Origin: Thermoanaerobaculales bacterium | Lineage (GTDB): Bacteria > Acidobacteriota > Thermoanaerobaculia > Thermoanaerobaculales > Sulfomarinibacteraceae | Assembly (NCBI GenBank): GCA_025456145.1 | Contig: JALOLD010000011.1 | Span: 1 to 64,000, forward strand | Length of the DNA stretch: 64,000 bases | Direction: 5' to 3' | In this document: piece by piece, positions 50,141 to 58,467 of the stretch | Layout of the letters: each line of letters begins with the position of its first letter | How positions within the stretch are numbered: the stretch's first letter is position 1 | Translations under genes and position numbers: made by a program | The notes under the pieces: model-generated | The model's input: only the letters and a program-made list of their open reading frames with translations | What the model was told of the DNA's origin: nothing | The model's database searches: none

Positions 50141-51463
50141 GTGGACCGGCAGCCCGAGCTCTTCCCGGCCGCCGCCGTCGCGTCGCCCCTCGCCGACCGG
50201 ATGCGGCCGCGAACCCTCGACGAGGTGGTCGGTCAGGAGCACCTGGTCGGCCCGGAGGGTCTGATCAGGGTCCTGCTCGAGCGCGGCGAGCTGCCGTCGA
50301 TGATCCTCTGGGGGCCGCCGGGCTCGGGCAAGACGACCCTCGCGCGGCTGCTCGCCGAGGCCGCGACGGCCGAGATGGTGACCTTCTCCGCGGTCCTCTC
50401 CGGGGTCAAGGAGGCGCGGGCGGTGATGGCCGAGGCGAGCCGCCGGCGGCGTCTCGAGGGCCGCCGGACGGTGCTCTTCGTCGACGAGATCCACCGCTTC
50501 AACCGGGCCCAGCAGGACGCCTTCCTGCCCTATGTCGAGGTCGGCGACATCGTGCTGGTCGGCGCGACCACCGAGAACCCGTCCTTCGAGCTCAACCGGG
50601 CGCTGCTCTCCCGGGTCGAGGTGCTGATCCTCGACCCGCTGACCGAGGACCAGGTGACGGTGCTCCTCGAGCGGACGATGGGCGACGCCGAGCGCGGGCT
50701 GGGGGCGGCCGGGGTCGCCGCCGACCCGGCGGCGCTGGCGATGATCGCCCGGATCGCGTCGGGGGACGCGCGCCAGGCGCTCAGCCACCTCGAGCTCGCG
50801 GTCCGGCTCGCGGTCGCCGACGGGCTCCCGAGGGTCGACGAGAAGCTGGTGCGGCGGGTCGTCCAGCGCGGGGTCGCGGTGTACGACAAGGGCCGCGAGG
50901 AGCACTACAACCTCATCTCGGCGCTCCACAAGTCGGTGCGCAACTCCGATGTCGACGCCTCGCTCTATTGGCTCGGGCGGATGCTCGAGGGCGGCGCCGA
51001 TCCCCGTTTCGTGGTCCGGCGGATGCTGCGGATGGCCTGCGAGGACATCGGCATGGCCGACCCGCGGGCCCTCGAGCAGGTCGCCGCGGCGGCGCACGCG
51101 GTCGAGCACGTCGGGATGCCGGAGTGCGAGCTCGCCCTGGCCCAGGCCGCGGTCTACCTGGCCCTGGCCCACAAGTCGAACGCCCTCTACACCGCCTACG
51201 GCGCGGTCAAGCGCGAGGTCGGCGAGCGGCCCGGTCTCGCCATCCCGATGGCGATCCGCAACGCGCCGACCGCGCTGATGAAGGACGCCGGCTACGGCGC
51301 GGGCTACCGCTATGCCCACGACGAGGCGGCCGGGGTGGCCGACCTCGAGTGCCTGCCCGACGAGCTGGTCGGGGCGACCTTCTACCGGCCCACCGAGCGC
51401 GGCTGGGAGCAGCGGATCCGCGAGCGCCTCAGGGAGCTCGCGGCGCTCAAGAAGCGCTCCTGA
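50141..51463 (+). CDS. rarA: Replication-associated recombination protein RarA (MgsA)
   Basis: 440 residues from GTG 50141. Clamp-loader-like AAA+ ATPase: MRPRTLDEVVGQEHLVGPEG at the N-terminus, Walker A GPPGSGKTTLARL, Walker B VLFVDEIHRFNRAQQDAFLP, sensor 1 LVGATTENPSFELN and the arginine finger in LLSRVEVL. The C-terminal tetramerisation domain has HYNLISALHKSVRNSDVDAS and ARRA-like repeats. It acts at stalled forks. Placement next to lptE is conserved in many genomes only loosely. Confidence 0.95.
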   Translation: MDRQPELFPAAAVASPLADRMRPRTLDEVVGQEHLVGPEGLIRVLLERGELPSMILWGPPGSGKTTLARLLAEAATAEMVTFSAVLSGVKEARAVMAEASRRRRLEGRRTVLFVDEIHRFNRAQQDAFLPYVEVGDIVLVGATTENPSFELNRALLSRVEVLILDPLTEDQVTVLLERTMGDAERGLGAAGVAADPAALAMIARIASGDARQALSHLELAVRLAVADGLPRVDEKLVRRVVQRGVAVYDKGREEHYNLISALHKSVRNSDVDASLYWLGRMLEGGADPRFVVRRMLRMACEDIGMADPRALEQVAAAAHAVEHVGMPECELALAQAAVYLALAHKSNALYTAYGAVKREVGERPGLAIPMAIRNAPTALMKDAGYGAGYRYAHDEAAGVADLECLPDELVGATFYRPTERGWEQRIRERLRELAALKKRS

Positions 51464-51527
51464 TCGGCTGCGGTCAGGGCGCCCCCGGTTGCCGCGCCCG
51501 ACCGGCCGCCCGGAGGATCCCGTCCTG

Positions 51528-51545
51528 TGTTACCGTGCCCGGGTG
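51528..51545 (+). promoter_or_regulatory. Extended -10 promoter of lptE
   Basis: TGT-TACCGT (51528-51536) places the -10 exactly 6 nt before the GTG at 51543. There is no Shine-Dalgarno and no clear -35. This predicts a leaderless mRNA. Confidence 0.5.
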
Positions 51546-52058
51546 CGACGGCTGCTGCTGACCGCCCTGCTCGTCACCGTCGCCGGCTGCGGCTACCACC
51601 TGGTCGGCACGGCGAGCTACCTGCCGCCCGAGATCCGGCGGCTCCACGTCGAGCTGTTCGCCAACCAGACGGCGCGCGCCGACATGAACCAGCGGGTCGG
51701 CGAGGCGCTCTCCCTCGAGTGGGTCCGGCGCGGCCGCTTCGAGCTCGTCGACCGGCCCGACCAGGCCGACGTGGTGCTCGGCGGGGCGATCACCCGGCTC
51801 GGGATCGTCGCGGTGAGCTTCGACGAGAGCGGCCGCGCCACCGAGTACCAGATGACCCTGGTGACCGAGGTCCGGTTGAGCGACGTCCGCGGCGAGGAGC
51901 CGGTCGTGCTGTGGGAGGACAAGGCCTTCTCGCGCCGCACCTCGTACGCGGTCGACCAGGACGCGGTCGACTTCTTCGACCGCCAGCGCGAGGCGATGGG
52001 GGTGCTGTCCGAAGACTACGCGCGGGCCCTGGTCAGCGCCGTGCTCGAGGGCTTCTGA
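51543..52058 (+). CDS. lptE: LPS-assembly lipoprotein LptE
   Basis: 171 residues from GTG 51543. Signal peptide with lipobox VAGC (Cys16), followed by GYHLVGTASYLPPEIRRLHV, the characteristic LptE start. The conserved core FANQTARADMNQRVGEALSLEW and the C-terminal EDYARALVSAVLEGF fit the family. LptE plugs the LptD barrel that inserts LPS into the outer leaflet. This is direct evidence for an LPS-containing outer membrane, supported by kdsC downstream. Confidence 0.9.
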   Translation: MRRLLLTALLVTVAGCGYHLVGTASYLPPEIRRLHVELFANQTARADMNQRVGEALSLEWVRRGRFELVDRPDQADVVLGGAITRLGIVAVSFDESGRATEYQMTLVTEVRLSDVRGEEPVVLWEDKAFSRRTSYAVDQDAVDFFDRQREAMGVLSEDYARALVSAVLEGF

Positions 52059-52095
52059 GCGACCCTTGGACGACGCGTCGGCCGCTCGGACGCAG

Positions 52096-52113
52096 TGGTA
52101 CCATCGGGCCATG
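52096..52113 (+). promoter_or_regulatory. Extended -10 promoter of kdsC
   Basis: TGG-TACCAT (52096-52104) with the ATG exactly 6 nt later at 52111. It has the same architecture as the lptE and tyrosine-leader promoters and no Shine-Dalgarno. Confidence 0.5.
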
Positions 52114-52674
52114 CCGAGCCGACTGCCGCCGCAGCTCCGCGAGAAGCTCGAGCCGATCCGGCTGCTCGTCCTCGACGTCGACGGCGTCCTGACCGACGGG
52201 ACGCTGCTCTACACCGCCGACGGCGAGCAGGCGAAGGCGTTCAACGTGCGCGACGGCCTGGCGGTCCGACTGCTCCTCGCCGGCGGCATCCGGGTCGCGG
52301 TGATCAGTGGCCGGGCGTCCGCCGCGGCGGCGGCGAGGTGCGCCGATCTCGGCATCGACGGCGACCTCGTGGTGCTCGGCTCACGGGCCAAGGAGGCCGA
52401 CCTCGACCGGGTGCTGACCGCCTGCGGCATCGCCGACCGGGAGCTCGCGGCGATCGGCGACGACCTGCCCGACCTGCCGGTTCTCGGCCGCGCCGGCTTC
52501 AGCTTCTGCCCGGCCGACGCGGCGCCCGAGGTCGCGGCCGCCTGCGACCACGTGTGCGGCTCGAGGGGCGGCAACGGCGTGGTGCGCGAGGCCGCGGAGC
52601 TCCTGCTCAAGGCCCAGGGTAGGTGGACCGATCTGGTCGCCTCCTGGTCGCCCTCCGTTCGGGCGGGGTGGTGA
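52111..52674 (+). CDS. kdsC: KDO-8-phosphate phosphatase
   Basis: 187 residues from ATG 52111. HAD family type C0: the catalytic [13 protein letters not shown], then the [20 protein letters not shown] and [11 protein letters not shown] motifs with no cap domain. It releases phosphate from 3-deoxy-D-manno-octulosonate 8-phosphate in LPS synthesis. It overlaps thyA by 4 nt (GTGA at 52671). An alternative start at 52066 would add non-conserved residues and is rejected. Confidence 0.92.
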   Translation: MPSRLPPQLREKLEPIRLLVLDVDGVLTDGTLLYTADGEQAKAFNVRDGLAVRLLLAGGIRVAVISGRASAAAAARCADLGIDGDLVVLGSRAKEADLDRVLTACGIADRELAAIGDDLPDLPVLGRAGFSFCPADAAPEVAAACDHVCGSRGGNGVVREAAELLLKAQGRWTDLVASWSPSVRAGW

Positions 52675-53465
52675 GGGCCTACCTCGACCTGCTCGCCGAT
52701 GTCCTCGGGCACGGCGTCGCCAAGGACGACCGGACCGGCACCGGGACGCTCAGCGTGTTCGGCCGCCAGCTCCGCTTCGACCTCCGCGAGGGCTTTCCCG
52801 CGCTCACCACCAAGCGCCTCCACCTGCGGTCGATCATCCACGAGCTGCTGTGGTTTCTCGCCGGCGACACCAACATCGCCTACCTCAAGGACAACGGCGT
52901 GACGATCTGGGACGAGTGGGCCGACGCCGACGGCGATCTCGGCCCGGTCTACGGCCACCAGTGGCGATCGTGGCCCGGGCCCGACGGGCGGACGATCGAC
53001 CAGATCGCCGGCGTCGTCGAGGCGATCCGCCGCGACCCCGACTCGCGGCGGCACATCGTCAGCGCCTGGAACGTCGCCGACATCGAGCGGATGGCGCTGC
53101 CCCCGTGCCACGCACTGTTCCAGTTCTGGGTCGCCGACGGCGGTCTGAGCTGCCAGCTCTACCAGCGCTCCGCCGATCTGTTTCTCGGGGTCCCCTTCAA
53201 CATCGCGTCGTACGCCCTGCTCACCATGATGGTCGCCCAGGTCTGCGACCTCGAGCCGCGCGAGCTCGTCCACACCTTCGGCGACGTCCACCTCTACCGC
53301 ACCCACCTCGAGCAGGCCCGGCTCCAGCTCTCCCGCGAGCCCCGCCGGCTCCCGACGATGAGCCTCAACCCCGACATCCGCTCGATCTTCGGCTTCCGCT
53401 TCGAGGACTTCACCCTCTCGGGCTACGACCCCCACCCGGCGATCAAGGCGCCGATCGCGGTGTAG
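52671..53465 (+). CDS. thyA: Thymidylate synthase
   Basis: 264 residues from GTG 52671, the same length as E. coli Thy[37 protein letters not shown], the catalytic Cys in [31 protein letters not shown] and [14 protein letters not shown] are essentially invariant. It methylates dUMP with methylenetetrahydrofolate, generating dihydrofolate, which the FolA encoded 8 nt downstream recycles. The bacterium uses ThyA, not ThyX. Confidence 0.97.
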   Translation: MRAYLDLLADVLGHGVAKDDRTGTGTLSVFGRQLRFDLREGFPALTTKRLHLRSIIHELLWFLAGDTNIAYLKDNGVTIWDEWADADGDLGPVYGHQWRSWPGPDGRTIDQIAGVVEAIRRDPDSRRHIVSAWNVADIERMALPPCHALFQFWVADGGLSCQLYQRSADLFLGVPFNIASYALLTMMVAQVCDLEPRELVHTFGDVHLYRTHLEQARLQLSREPRRLPTMSLNPDIRSIFGFRFEDFTLSGYDPHPAIKAPIAV

Positions 53466-53473
53466 GCCGGGGG

Positions 53474-53965
53474 ATGGCGGTCTCGCTCATCGTCGCGGTG
53501 TCGCGCAACGGGGTCATCGGCCGAGACGGCGGTCTGCCGTGGCGGCTGCCCGCCGATCTCCGGCACTTCAAGGCGACGACCATGGGCCACCACCTGATCA
53601 TCGGCCGGGCGACCTGGGACGAGCTCGGCGCGCCCCTGCCCGGCCGGACCATGGTGGTGGTGACCCGGAACCGTGCCTTCCACGCCGACGGCGCCCTCGT
53701 CGCCCACTCGCTCGATGAGGCGTTGTCGCTGGCCCGCGACGACGACCAGCCGTTCATCGGCGGCGGCGCCGAGATCTACCGGCAGGCGCTCGCGGGCGGC
53801 TGGGTCGACCGCCTCTACGTCACCCGCGTCCATGCCGAGGTCGAGGGCGACACCTTCTTCCCGGAGGTCGACTGGGAGGGCTGGCTGCTCGCCGACCGCA
53901 TCGACCAGCCGGCCGACGAGAGGAACCCGCACGCCTGCAGCTTCGAGCGCTGGGACCGGAGATGA
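53474..53965 (+). CDS. folA: Dihydrofolate reductase
   Basis: 163 residues from ATG 53474. SLIVAVSRNGVIGRDGGLPWRLPADLRHF is the nicotinamide and substrate-binding N-terminus with the catalytic acid; GHHLIIGRATWDEL, TRNRAFHADGALVAHS, GGGAEIYRQAL and EVEGDTFFPEVDW complete the fold. It reduces dihydrofolate produced by ThyA. Its stop overlaps the next ATG (ATGA at 53962). Confidence 0.95.
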   Translation: MAVSLIVAVSRNGVIGRDGGLPWRLPADLRHFKATTMGHHLIIGRATWDELGAPLPGRTMVVVTRNRAFHADGALVAHSLDEALSLARDDDQPFIGGGAEIYRQALAGGWVDRLYVTRVHAEVEGDTFFPEVDWEGWLLADRIDQPADERNPHACSFERWDRR

Positions 53966-54429
53966 CCCGGGCGACGGCCCACCTGACCGCTGCCGGGCTC
54001 GCCCTGGCCCTCGCCGCCTGCGCCTCGGGGGGCCGTCCGCAGCCGACGTCGGTCCCCACGGGCTGGCCGGTCGCGCCGTCGGCGGCGTCGGTGAGCGCCG
54101 CCTTCGGCGCCGTGCGCGGCGGCACGCGGCACCAGGGGATCGACCTCGCGGCGCCCGCCGGCACCCCGGTGTGGGCGACCGCCGACGGCACCGTCGTCGC
54201 CGCCGGGCGGGACGGCCGCTTCGGCCGGACGGTGGTCGTCGACCACGGCGGCGGCTACCGGACCCGCTATGCCCACCTCAAGAAGATCGAGACCCGGGTC
54301 GGCCGGCGGGTCCGCCGCGGCGACGTCCTCGGCCGGGTCGGCAGGAGCGGCAACGCGAGGGGAGCCCACCTCCACTACGAGGTGCTGCGCGACGGGGTCG
54401 CCGTCGACCCGCGGCCGTTCATGGGCTAG
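53962..54429 (+). CDS. M23 (LytM) peptidoglycan-associated lipoprotein
   Basis: 155 residues from ATG 53962. Signal peptide with lipobox LAAC (about residue 20). The LytM domain has HQGIDLAAPAGTPVWATADG, VVVDHGGGYRTRYAHL, and the C-terminal HLHYEVLRDG: the zinc ligands His, Asp, and His-x-His are all present, so it may be an active endopeptidase. Domain length is minimal for the family. It is the last gene of the folA unit. A 260-nt gap without a gene follows on this strand. Confidence 0.9.
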   Translation: MTRATAHLTAAGLALALAACASGGRPQPTSVPTGWPVAPSAASVSAAFGAVRGGTRHQGIDLAAPAGTPVWATADGTVVAAGRDGRFGRTVVVDHGGGYRTRYAHLKKIETRVGRRVRRGDVLGRVGRSGNARGAHLHYEVLRDGVAVDPRPFMG

Positions 54430-54637
54430 ACAGCCCGGCCGTTTCCTCGGCCGCCTCGGCATCCCGGGATGCGGCCGGAAACGGGACGCTGATCGCCCGG
54501 ATGTAGAGCAGGTAGGTCACCAGGGCGGCAGCGCGGCGGTCCTCGCCCGGTCGGTCGCGGCCTCCGGCGGACCGGGGCCGCGATCTCCCGACGAGGGCGA
54601 CGAGCCCGGATGCGCCGGCCTGTCGAGGTCGTCGGCG

Positions 54638-54669
54638 CAAAATGAAAGAGCCCGCCGTGGGGCGGGCTC
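54638..54669 (-). terminator. Terminator of the secreted-protein gene ending at 54690
   Basis: On the minus strand GAGCCCGCC (54669-54661) and GGCGGGCTC (54656-54648) form a 9-bp stem with a 4-nt loop, followed by TTTCATTTT. The 54430-54637 stretch between it and the LytM gene holds no feature I can support. Confidence 0.88.
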
Positions 54670-54689
54670 CTTCGATCATCGGGTTCGCC

Positions 54690-55337
54690 TTACGGGGCGA
54701 GGGTCCGGTAGGACTCGAACTCGTCGAAGTACACGGTGCCGTTGAACGGACCGCCGGTGGCCTCGCCCATCCGGGGGCCGCCCATGCGGATCCGGTCGAC
54801 CGACCAGTTGCTCGACCAGTAGCCGTCCTTGTAGTGGGTGATCCCGTTGGCGGTGACGCGGGCGATCGACTCTGTGTTGGTGCCGTAGAGCACCTCGACG
54901 GTGATCTGGGTCGGCTGGTCGCCGATCACCATGAAGCGCGGCCCGGCGTCGCCATTGAGCCGGCAGTCGGCCCACTCGCTGTTGTTCTTGAGGACCTGGA
55001 GACGGACGCGGTAGTCGCCGTTGAGGTAGTTGAACTGGAGGCGGAGGACGTTGACGAAGGTCGAGGTCCGGGCGAGGAAGACCACGAACTTGTCGGAGTT
55101 GCCCATCGAGAGCGTGTTCGGGTCGAACCAGAAGGTCGCGCGGTAGACGGTCTCGTCGGCCGGGGTCTGGTCCTCGACGAAGGCGTTGCCGGTCGAGCCG
55201 TCGAGATCGAGCACGAGGCCGTAGTTGGTGCCGTTCATCGCGGCCGTCGCGTCGACATAGACGGTGTTGGCCGCCATGGCGCTGCCGGCGAGGGCGATCA
55301 CGGCGGCGACGATCAGGGTGGTGCGAAGAGCTTTCAT
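54690..55337 (-). CDS. Secreted beta-sandwich (LamG-like) protein
   Basis: 215 residues from ATG 55337, preceded by GGAGGAA. Signal peptide about 1-22 (ending GSAMAAN). The mature protein is beta-rich: VYRATFWFDPNTLSM, FVNVLRLQFNYLNGDYRVRL, ITHYKDGYWSSNWSVDRIRM and FNGTVYFDEFESYRTLAP. The pattern of a concanavalin-like jelly roll fits, with a Phe/Asp/Tyr-rich end. No catalytic residues can be named. It may bind polysaccharide or form a surface layer. It shares the C-terminal FDxFE motif with other secreted proteins of related genomes. Confidence 0.7.
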   Translation of the reverse strand: MKALRTTLIVAAVIALAGSAMAANTVYVDATAAMNGTNYGLVLDLDGSTGNAFVEDQTPADETVYRATFWFDPNTLSMGNSDKFVVFLARTSTFVNVLRLQFNYLNGDYRVRLQVLKNNSEWADCRLNGDAGPRFMVIGDQPTQITVEVLYGTNTESIARVTANGITHYKDGYWSSNWSVDRIRMGGPRMGEATGGPFNGTVYFDEFESYRTLAP

Positions 55338-55395
55338 ACCGTTTCCTCCTTACAATCCATGGTTGGTCGATAGATCTGGTTCATCGGTTCCGGCT

Positions 55396-56133
55396 TCACG
55401 ATCCGCTGGTTCCGGACCAGCGGTCGGTCCCGCCGGTGCCGAAGTTGTCGAAAAATACCACATCGTTGCAGTCAGCGCTGACCATCACGACGGCGTCCCG
55501 GATCTCGTCGATGCCGCCGTTTGAGGCCTTGAACGCCTCGCTGCCGCAGATGTCGGCGAAGGACAGCGCGAAGGGCGCCGGGTCGCTCTCGCGCCGCAGC
55601 CGCAGCGTCGACATCCCGGCGCCGACCGCCTCGAACTGAGCCTGGAAGACCCAGTCAGCGGTGGTCAGCAGCTGCATGTCGCACGGCGAGGCGAGGGTGC
55701 TGCCGGGGTTGCCCGGGGTGCTCCAGGTGCCGGCGAGGGCCCAGCCGACCCGGTGGTCGGCGATGTTCTGCTCCTGTTTCAGGCCCTGGATCGCGGCGGT
55801 CGCCGCGTTGCCCTGGAGGCTGCCCGGGACGTAGCTCAGGTGGTCGCCGTCGAAGCCCACGTCGATCACGGCGGTGGCGATGTTCGCCGACCCGCCCGGG
55901 ATGCTCGGCGGCGAGCAGCTCAGGGTGCAGCTGGTGCTCGCGGTGCCGGGCCGGACGAAGACCCTCGCGGCGACGGTTCCCGCCGGGGCGACGCAGAAGG
56001 CGTTGCTGCCGTCGGCCGGGTTGAAGATCTCGATGTCGATGGCGTCGCCGGGCTGCGTCGTCTGGGCGGACACCAGCGTCGCCGCCATGAGCGCGGCGGC
56101 GAGGGCGATGGTCCACATCGGCGACCGGTTCAT
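55396..56133 (-). CDS. Secreted protein with C-terminal FFDNFxxG...W motif
   Basis: 245 residues from ATG 56133, preceded by AAAGGAGGG. Signal peptide about 1-23 (ending VSAQTT). Cys-containing beta-rich region: TAVIDVGFDGDHLSYVPGSL, then STLRLRRESDPAPFALSFAD. It ends VVFFDNFGTGGTDRWSGTSG, a tail of the type F-x-D-x-F-x-x-G...W seen at the end of many secreted proteins of gram-negative soil bacteria. No homologue can be named. It is possibly co-transcribed with the gene at 54690, which lies 58 nt downstream. Confidence 0.7.
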   Translation of the reverse strand: MNRSPMWTIALAAALMAATLVSAQTTQPGDAIDIEIFNPADGSNAFCVAPAGTVAARVFVRPGTASTSCTLSCSPPSIPGGSANIATAVIDVGFDGDHLSYVPGSLQGNAATAAIQGLKQEQNIADHRVGWALAGTWSTPGNPGSTLASPCDMQLLTTADWVFQAQFEAVGAGMSTLRLRRESDPAPFALSFADICGSEAFKASNGGIDEIRDAVVMVSADCNDVVFFDNFGTGGTDRWSGTSGS

Positions 56134-56220
56134 CTGATGTCCCTCCTTTCGGACGCGCGCGGGGGCCGCACACCCTGTCACTGTACCTTAGGACGCGGCC
56201 GGGAGGGGGAGGTAACGGAC

Positions 56221-56262
56221 GAAACCCCGAAAAAACGCCGACCCCGCCGGGGCGGGGTCGGC
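56221..56262 (-). terminator. Terminator of the sigma/anti-sigma operon
   Basis: On the minus strand a 12-bp stem GCCGACCCCGCC (56262-56251) and GGCGGGGTCGGC (56248-56237) is followed by GTTTTTTCGGGG. It is the strongest intrinsic terminator in the window. Confidence 0.92.
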
Positions 56263-56291
56263 CGGTTCCACGGGTTTCCGCGGGCGGACGC

Positions 56292-56930
56292 TCAGTCGTA
56301 GGACGACTCGCCGGCGTCGCGCGGCGGGTTCATCCGGTCCCAGACCCACGAGCCGATGAAGTAGACGCCGACCAGCAGCACGAGGGCCGGCCACCACTCG
56401 TCGATCCAGTCGAGGTCGAACAGCCCGAGGTTGTCGGCCAGCACGAGCGCCGCGACGACCGTCAGGAAGATGCCGAAGATCAGCCGGCCCTCGCCGCGGG
56501 GCCGCGGCTCGGGCAGCTGCTGGCCCGAGCCGAGGTTGGCGATCTGGGCCTCGCGGTAGGCGTCGAAGAGGCCGAAGAAGTAGGCGAAGGCGATGGCGAA
56601 GGCGAGCGGCCAGAGCTCACCGTCGGTGGCCACCATCCCCCAGATCGAGGCGGCGATCCCGCCGATGATCATGAGCGCCCGCTCGTAGGCGCCGACGTAG
56701 ATGTGGCCGAGACCGGGGAAGAAGATCGACAGGAAGAGGGCGAGCCCCGGCGACTTCTCGAGCATGTACACCGAGGGGGCGGTCGACGGGGCCGGCGGGG
56801 CAGCGGCCGGCGGTGCGGCGAGGGTGTCGACCGGGGGCAGCGGCGGCGCAGGCCGGGCAGGCGCCGGCGCCGGCTCGGACACCGGGTCGTCGAGCTCGTC
56901 GGGGGGCAGGGGCGGTCGTGGGTCGGTCAT
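56292..56930 (-). CDS. Pro-rich TM2-like multi-span membrane protein
   Basis: 212 residues from ATG 56930, overlapping the anti-sigma gene by 4 nt. A Pro/Ala-rich cytoplasmic stretch (about 10-50), then a TM2-like pair (KSPGLALFLSIFFPGLGHIY), a further pair of helices near 85-115, and a C-terminal helical pair (about 150-190, FGIFLTVVAALVLADNLGLF), similar to the LiaF-type DUF5668 region. It is probably a stress-response membrane protein controlled by the adjacent sigma factor. Exact family uncertain. Confidence 0.7.
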   Translation of the reverse strand: MTDPRPPLPPDELDDPVSEPAPAPARPAPPLPPVDTLAAPPAAAPPAPSTAPSVYMLEKSPGLALFLSIFFPGLGHIYVGAYERALMIIGGIAASIWGMVATDGELWPLAFAIAFAYFFGLFDAYREAQIANLGSGQQLPEPRPRGEGRLIFGIFLTVVAALVLADNLGLFDLDWIDEWWPALVLLVGVYFIGSWVWDRMNPPRDAGESSYD

Positions 56931-57676
56931 GGGATGTCTCCTTGCGGTTTCTGGTCAGACCCGGCGGCGTCGCCGCCGGTCGCCGCGTCGTCGTTTCTCA
57001 GCTCGTCGATCCAGCCGCGGACCACGTCGATCCGGCTCTCGCCCCAGCGCATCGCGCGCCACAGGGCGACCCGAACCTCGCCGCGCCCGTGAGCGGCGAC
57101 CTCGCCGACCTCCGACGCGGCCCGGCTGACCTGCTCGGTGGCGGTCTCCTGGAGGTCCTGGGCGATGATCGCCGGGTTGCCGATGGCGAGCGACGCGGCG
57201 AGGGCGAGCAGGTAGGCGGCCGCGGTGGCGGTCCGGCGCGGCAGGATCGCGATCCTCGCGATCGCGTCGCGGGCCCGGATGCACCTGGCGAGCAGGTGCT
57301 TGGGCGGGACCATCGCGTCGCTGACCTGGTGGATGAGGGTGAGGTCGTGCCAGGCCCGGCGACAGGTCGCGCAGCTCTCGAGATGGGTCAGCAGCCGCTC
57401 GAGGTTGGTCTCGGTGATCTCCCGGTCGACCGCCTGGTGGAGCAGGCCGAGCCAGCGTCGGCACGGCGAGGCGGCGATCTCCTCGGCGAGGCGGGCCGGC
57501 GGCTCGAGCCCCTCGAGGAGCGCCTCCGGTCCGACCACCGAGGCCATCGCCCCGAGCAGCTGGGCACACTCGGCGCAGCCGGCGACGTGGGCCCGGACCC
57601 GCGCAGCCTCGTCGTCCCCGGCCTCGTGCTCGAGGACCGCCGCGAAGAGCTCCCGGATCTCGCTGCAGGGGGTCAT
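56927..57676 (-). CDS. Anti-sigma factor with two zinc-finger (ZAS) domains
   Basis: 249 residues from ATG 57676. Two HxxxCxxC motifs: HVAGCAEC (about 29-36) and HLESCATC (about 98-105), so there appear to be two ZAS-like units. One hydrophobic segment follows at about 147-168. The C-terminus (about 170-249) is periplasmic. It overlaps the sigma gene by 4 nt and should sequester that sigma factor; release may be by thiol oxidation or proteolysis. The tandem ZAS is unusual and could bind two sigma factors or one more tightly. Confidence 0.85.
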   Translation of the reverse strand: MTPCSEIRELFAAVLEHEAGDDEAARVRAHVAGCAECAQLLGAMASVVGPEALLEGLEPPARLAEEIAASPCRRWLGLLHQAVDREITETNLERLLTHLESCATCRRAWHDLTLIHQVSDAMVPPKHLLARCIRARDAIARIAILPRRTATAAAYLLALAASLAIGNPAIIAQDLQETATEQVSRAASEVGEVAAHGRGEVRVALWRAMRWGESRIDVVRGWIDELRNDDAATGGDAAGSDQKPQGDIP

Positions 57677-58278
57677 GCCACTCCCCCCCCCTCAGCCGTC
57701 GCCGCGCCCGGTGGCACGGCGCGGATCTGGAGACGTCGTTGGACCGCGGTGGCGAGCTCGAGCCGGGCGCGGTTGAGGCGCGACTTGACGGTGCCCAGGG
57801 GCATACCCTGGGCCTCGGCGATCTCCTGGTAGCTCATGCCGGCGAAGTCGCGCATCAGCACCAGGTTGGCGAGGTCGTCGTCGAGCTGGCGCAGCGCGGC
57901 GCCGATCAGCCGCAGCCGCTGCCGCCGCTCGGTCTGCTCGTGCGGGTCGTCCGAGCCCGGGAGCCGGTCGAGGACCTCCGGGTCGAGCCAGGCCGCGGCT
58001 CGCTCGCGCCGGCCTCGCCGGTAGGAGTCGATGATCAGGTTCTTGGCCACCCGCCAGGCCCAGGCCATGAAGTTCGAGCCGGCGGTGTAGCGGTGCAGGT
58101 TCTCCCAGAGCTTGAAGTAGACCTCCTGGGTCAGCTCCTCGGCCTCGGCCGCCGACGGCGCGTAGGACGCGCACAGCCGGTAGATCGGGCGAAGGGTGGT
58201 GGTGACCAGGGCGGCCCATGCGTCTTCGTCTCCTTCCCGGCAGCGCTCGACCGTGCTCTCGAGTTCCTGCGTCTCCAT
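57673..58278 (-). CDS. ECF-family RNA polymerase sigma factor
   Basis: 201 residues from ATG 58278 (GTG at 58284 is an alternative; GAGGG spacing favours the ATG). Region 2: WAALVTTTLRPIYRLCASYA, AEELTQEVYFKLWENLHRY and WAWRVAKNLIIDSYRR for -10 recognition. Region 4: LVLMRDFAGMSYQEIAEAQG and PLGTVKSRLNRARLEL for -35 recognition. It starts the operon sigma / anti-sigma / membrane protein. A TATACT at 58345-58340 (minus strand) lies about 60 nt upstream. Confidence 0.93.
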   Translation of the reverse strand: METQELESTVERCREGDEDAWAALVTTTLRPIYRLCASYAPSAAEAEELTQEVYFKLWENLHRYTAGSNFMAWAWRVAKNLIIDSYRRGRRERAAAWLDPEVLDRLPGSDDPHEQTERRQRLRLIGAALRQLDDDLANLVLMRDFAGMSYQEIAEAQGMPLGTVKSRLNRARLELATAVQRRLQIRAVPPGAATAEGGGVA

Positions 58279-58467
58279 GTCCACCCTCTACAACGCGGGT
58301 CCGTCGGGAAAGGTTCGCCTGGGTCCGTGCTCGCACGAGAGTATACCCTCGGGGGTCGGAGATCCCGGAGTTCCCGGCGACGGTCTCCCATCGCCCCGCG
58401 TTCCAGGAATGGCTCGCGGTGATACGGGTGTTGCTGGTGCCGTGACGACCCTCCACGAGCCGAGCCC

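Noticed and set aside
54419-54679. An 86-codon minus-strand frame between the LytM and secreted-protein genes
   Set aside because: It crosses the terminator at 54638-54669, has no ribosome-binding site or domain, and reads like shadow sequence.
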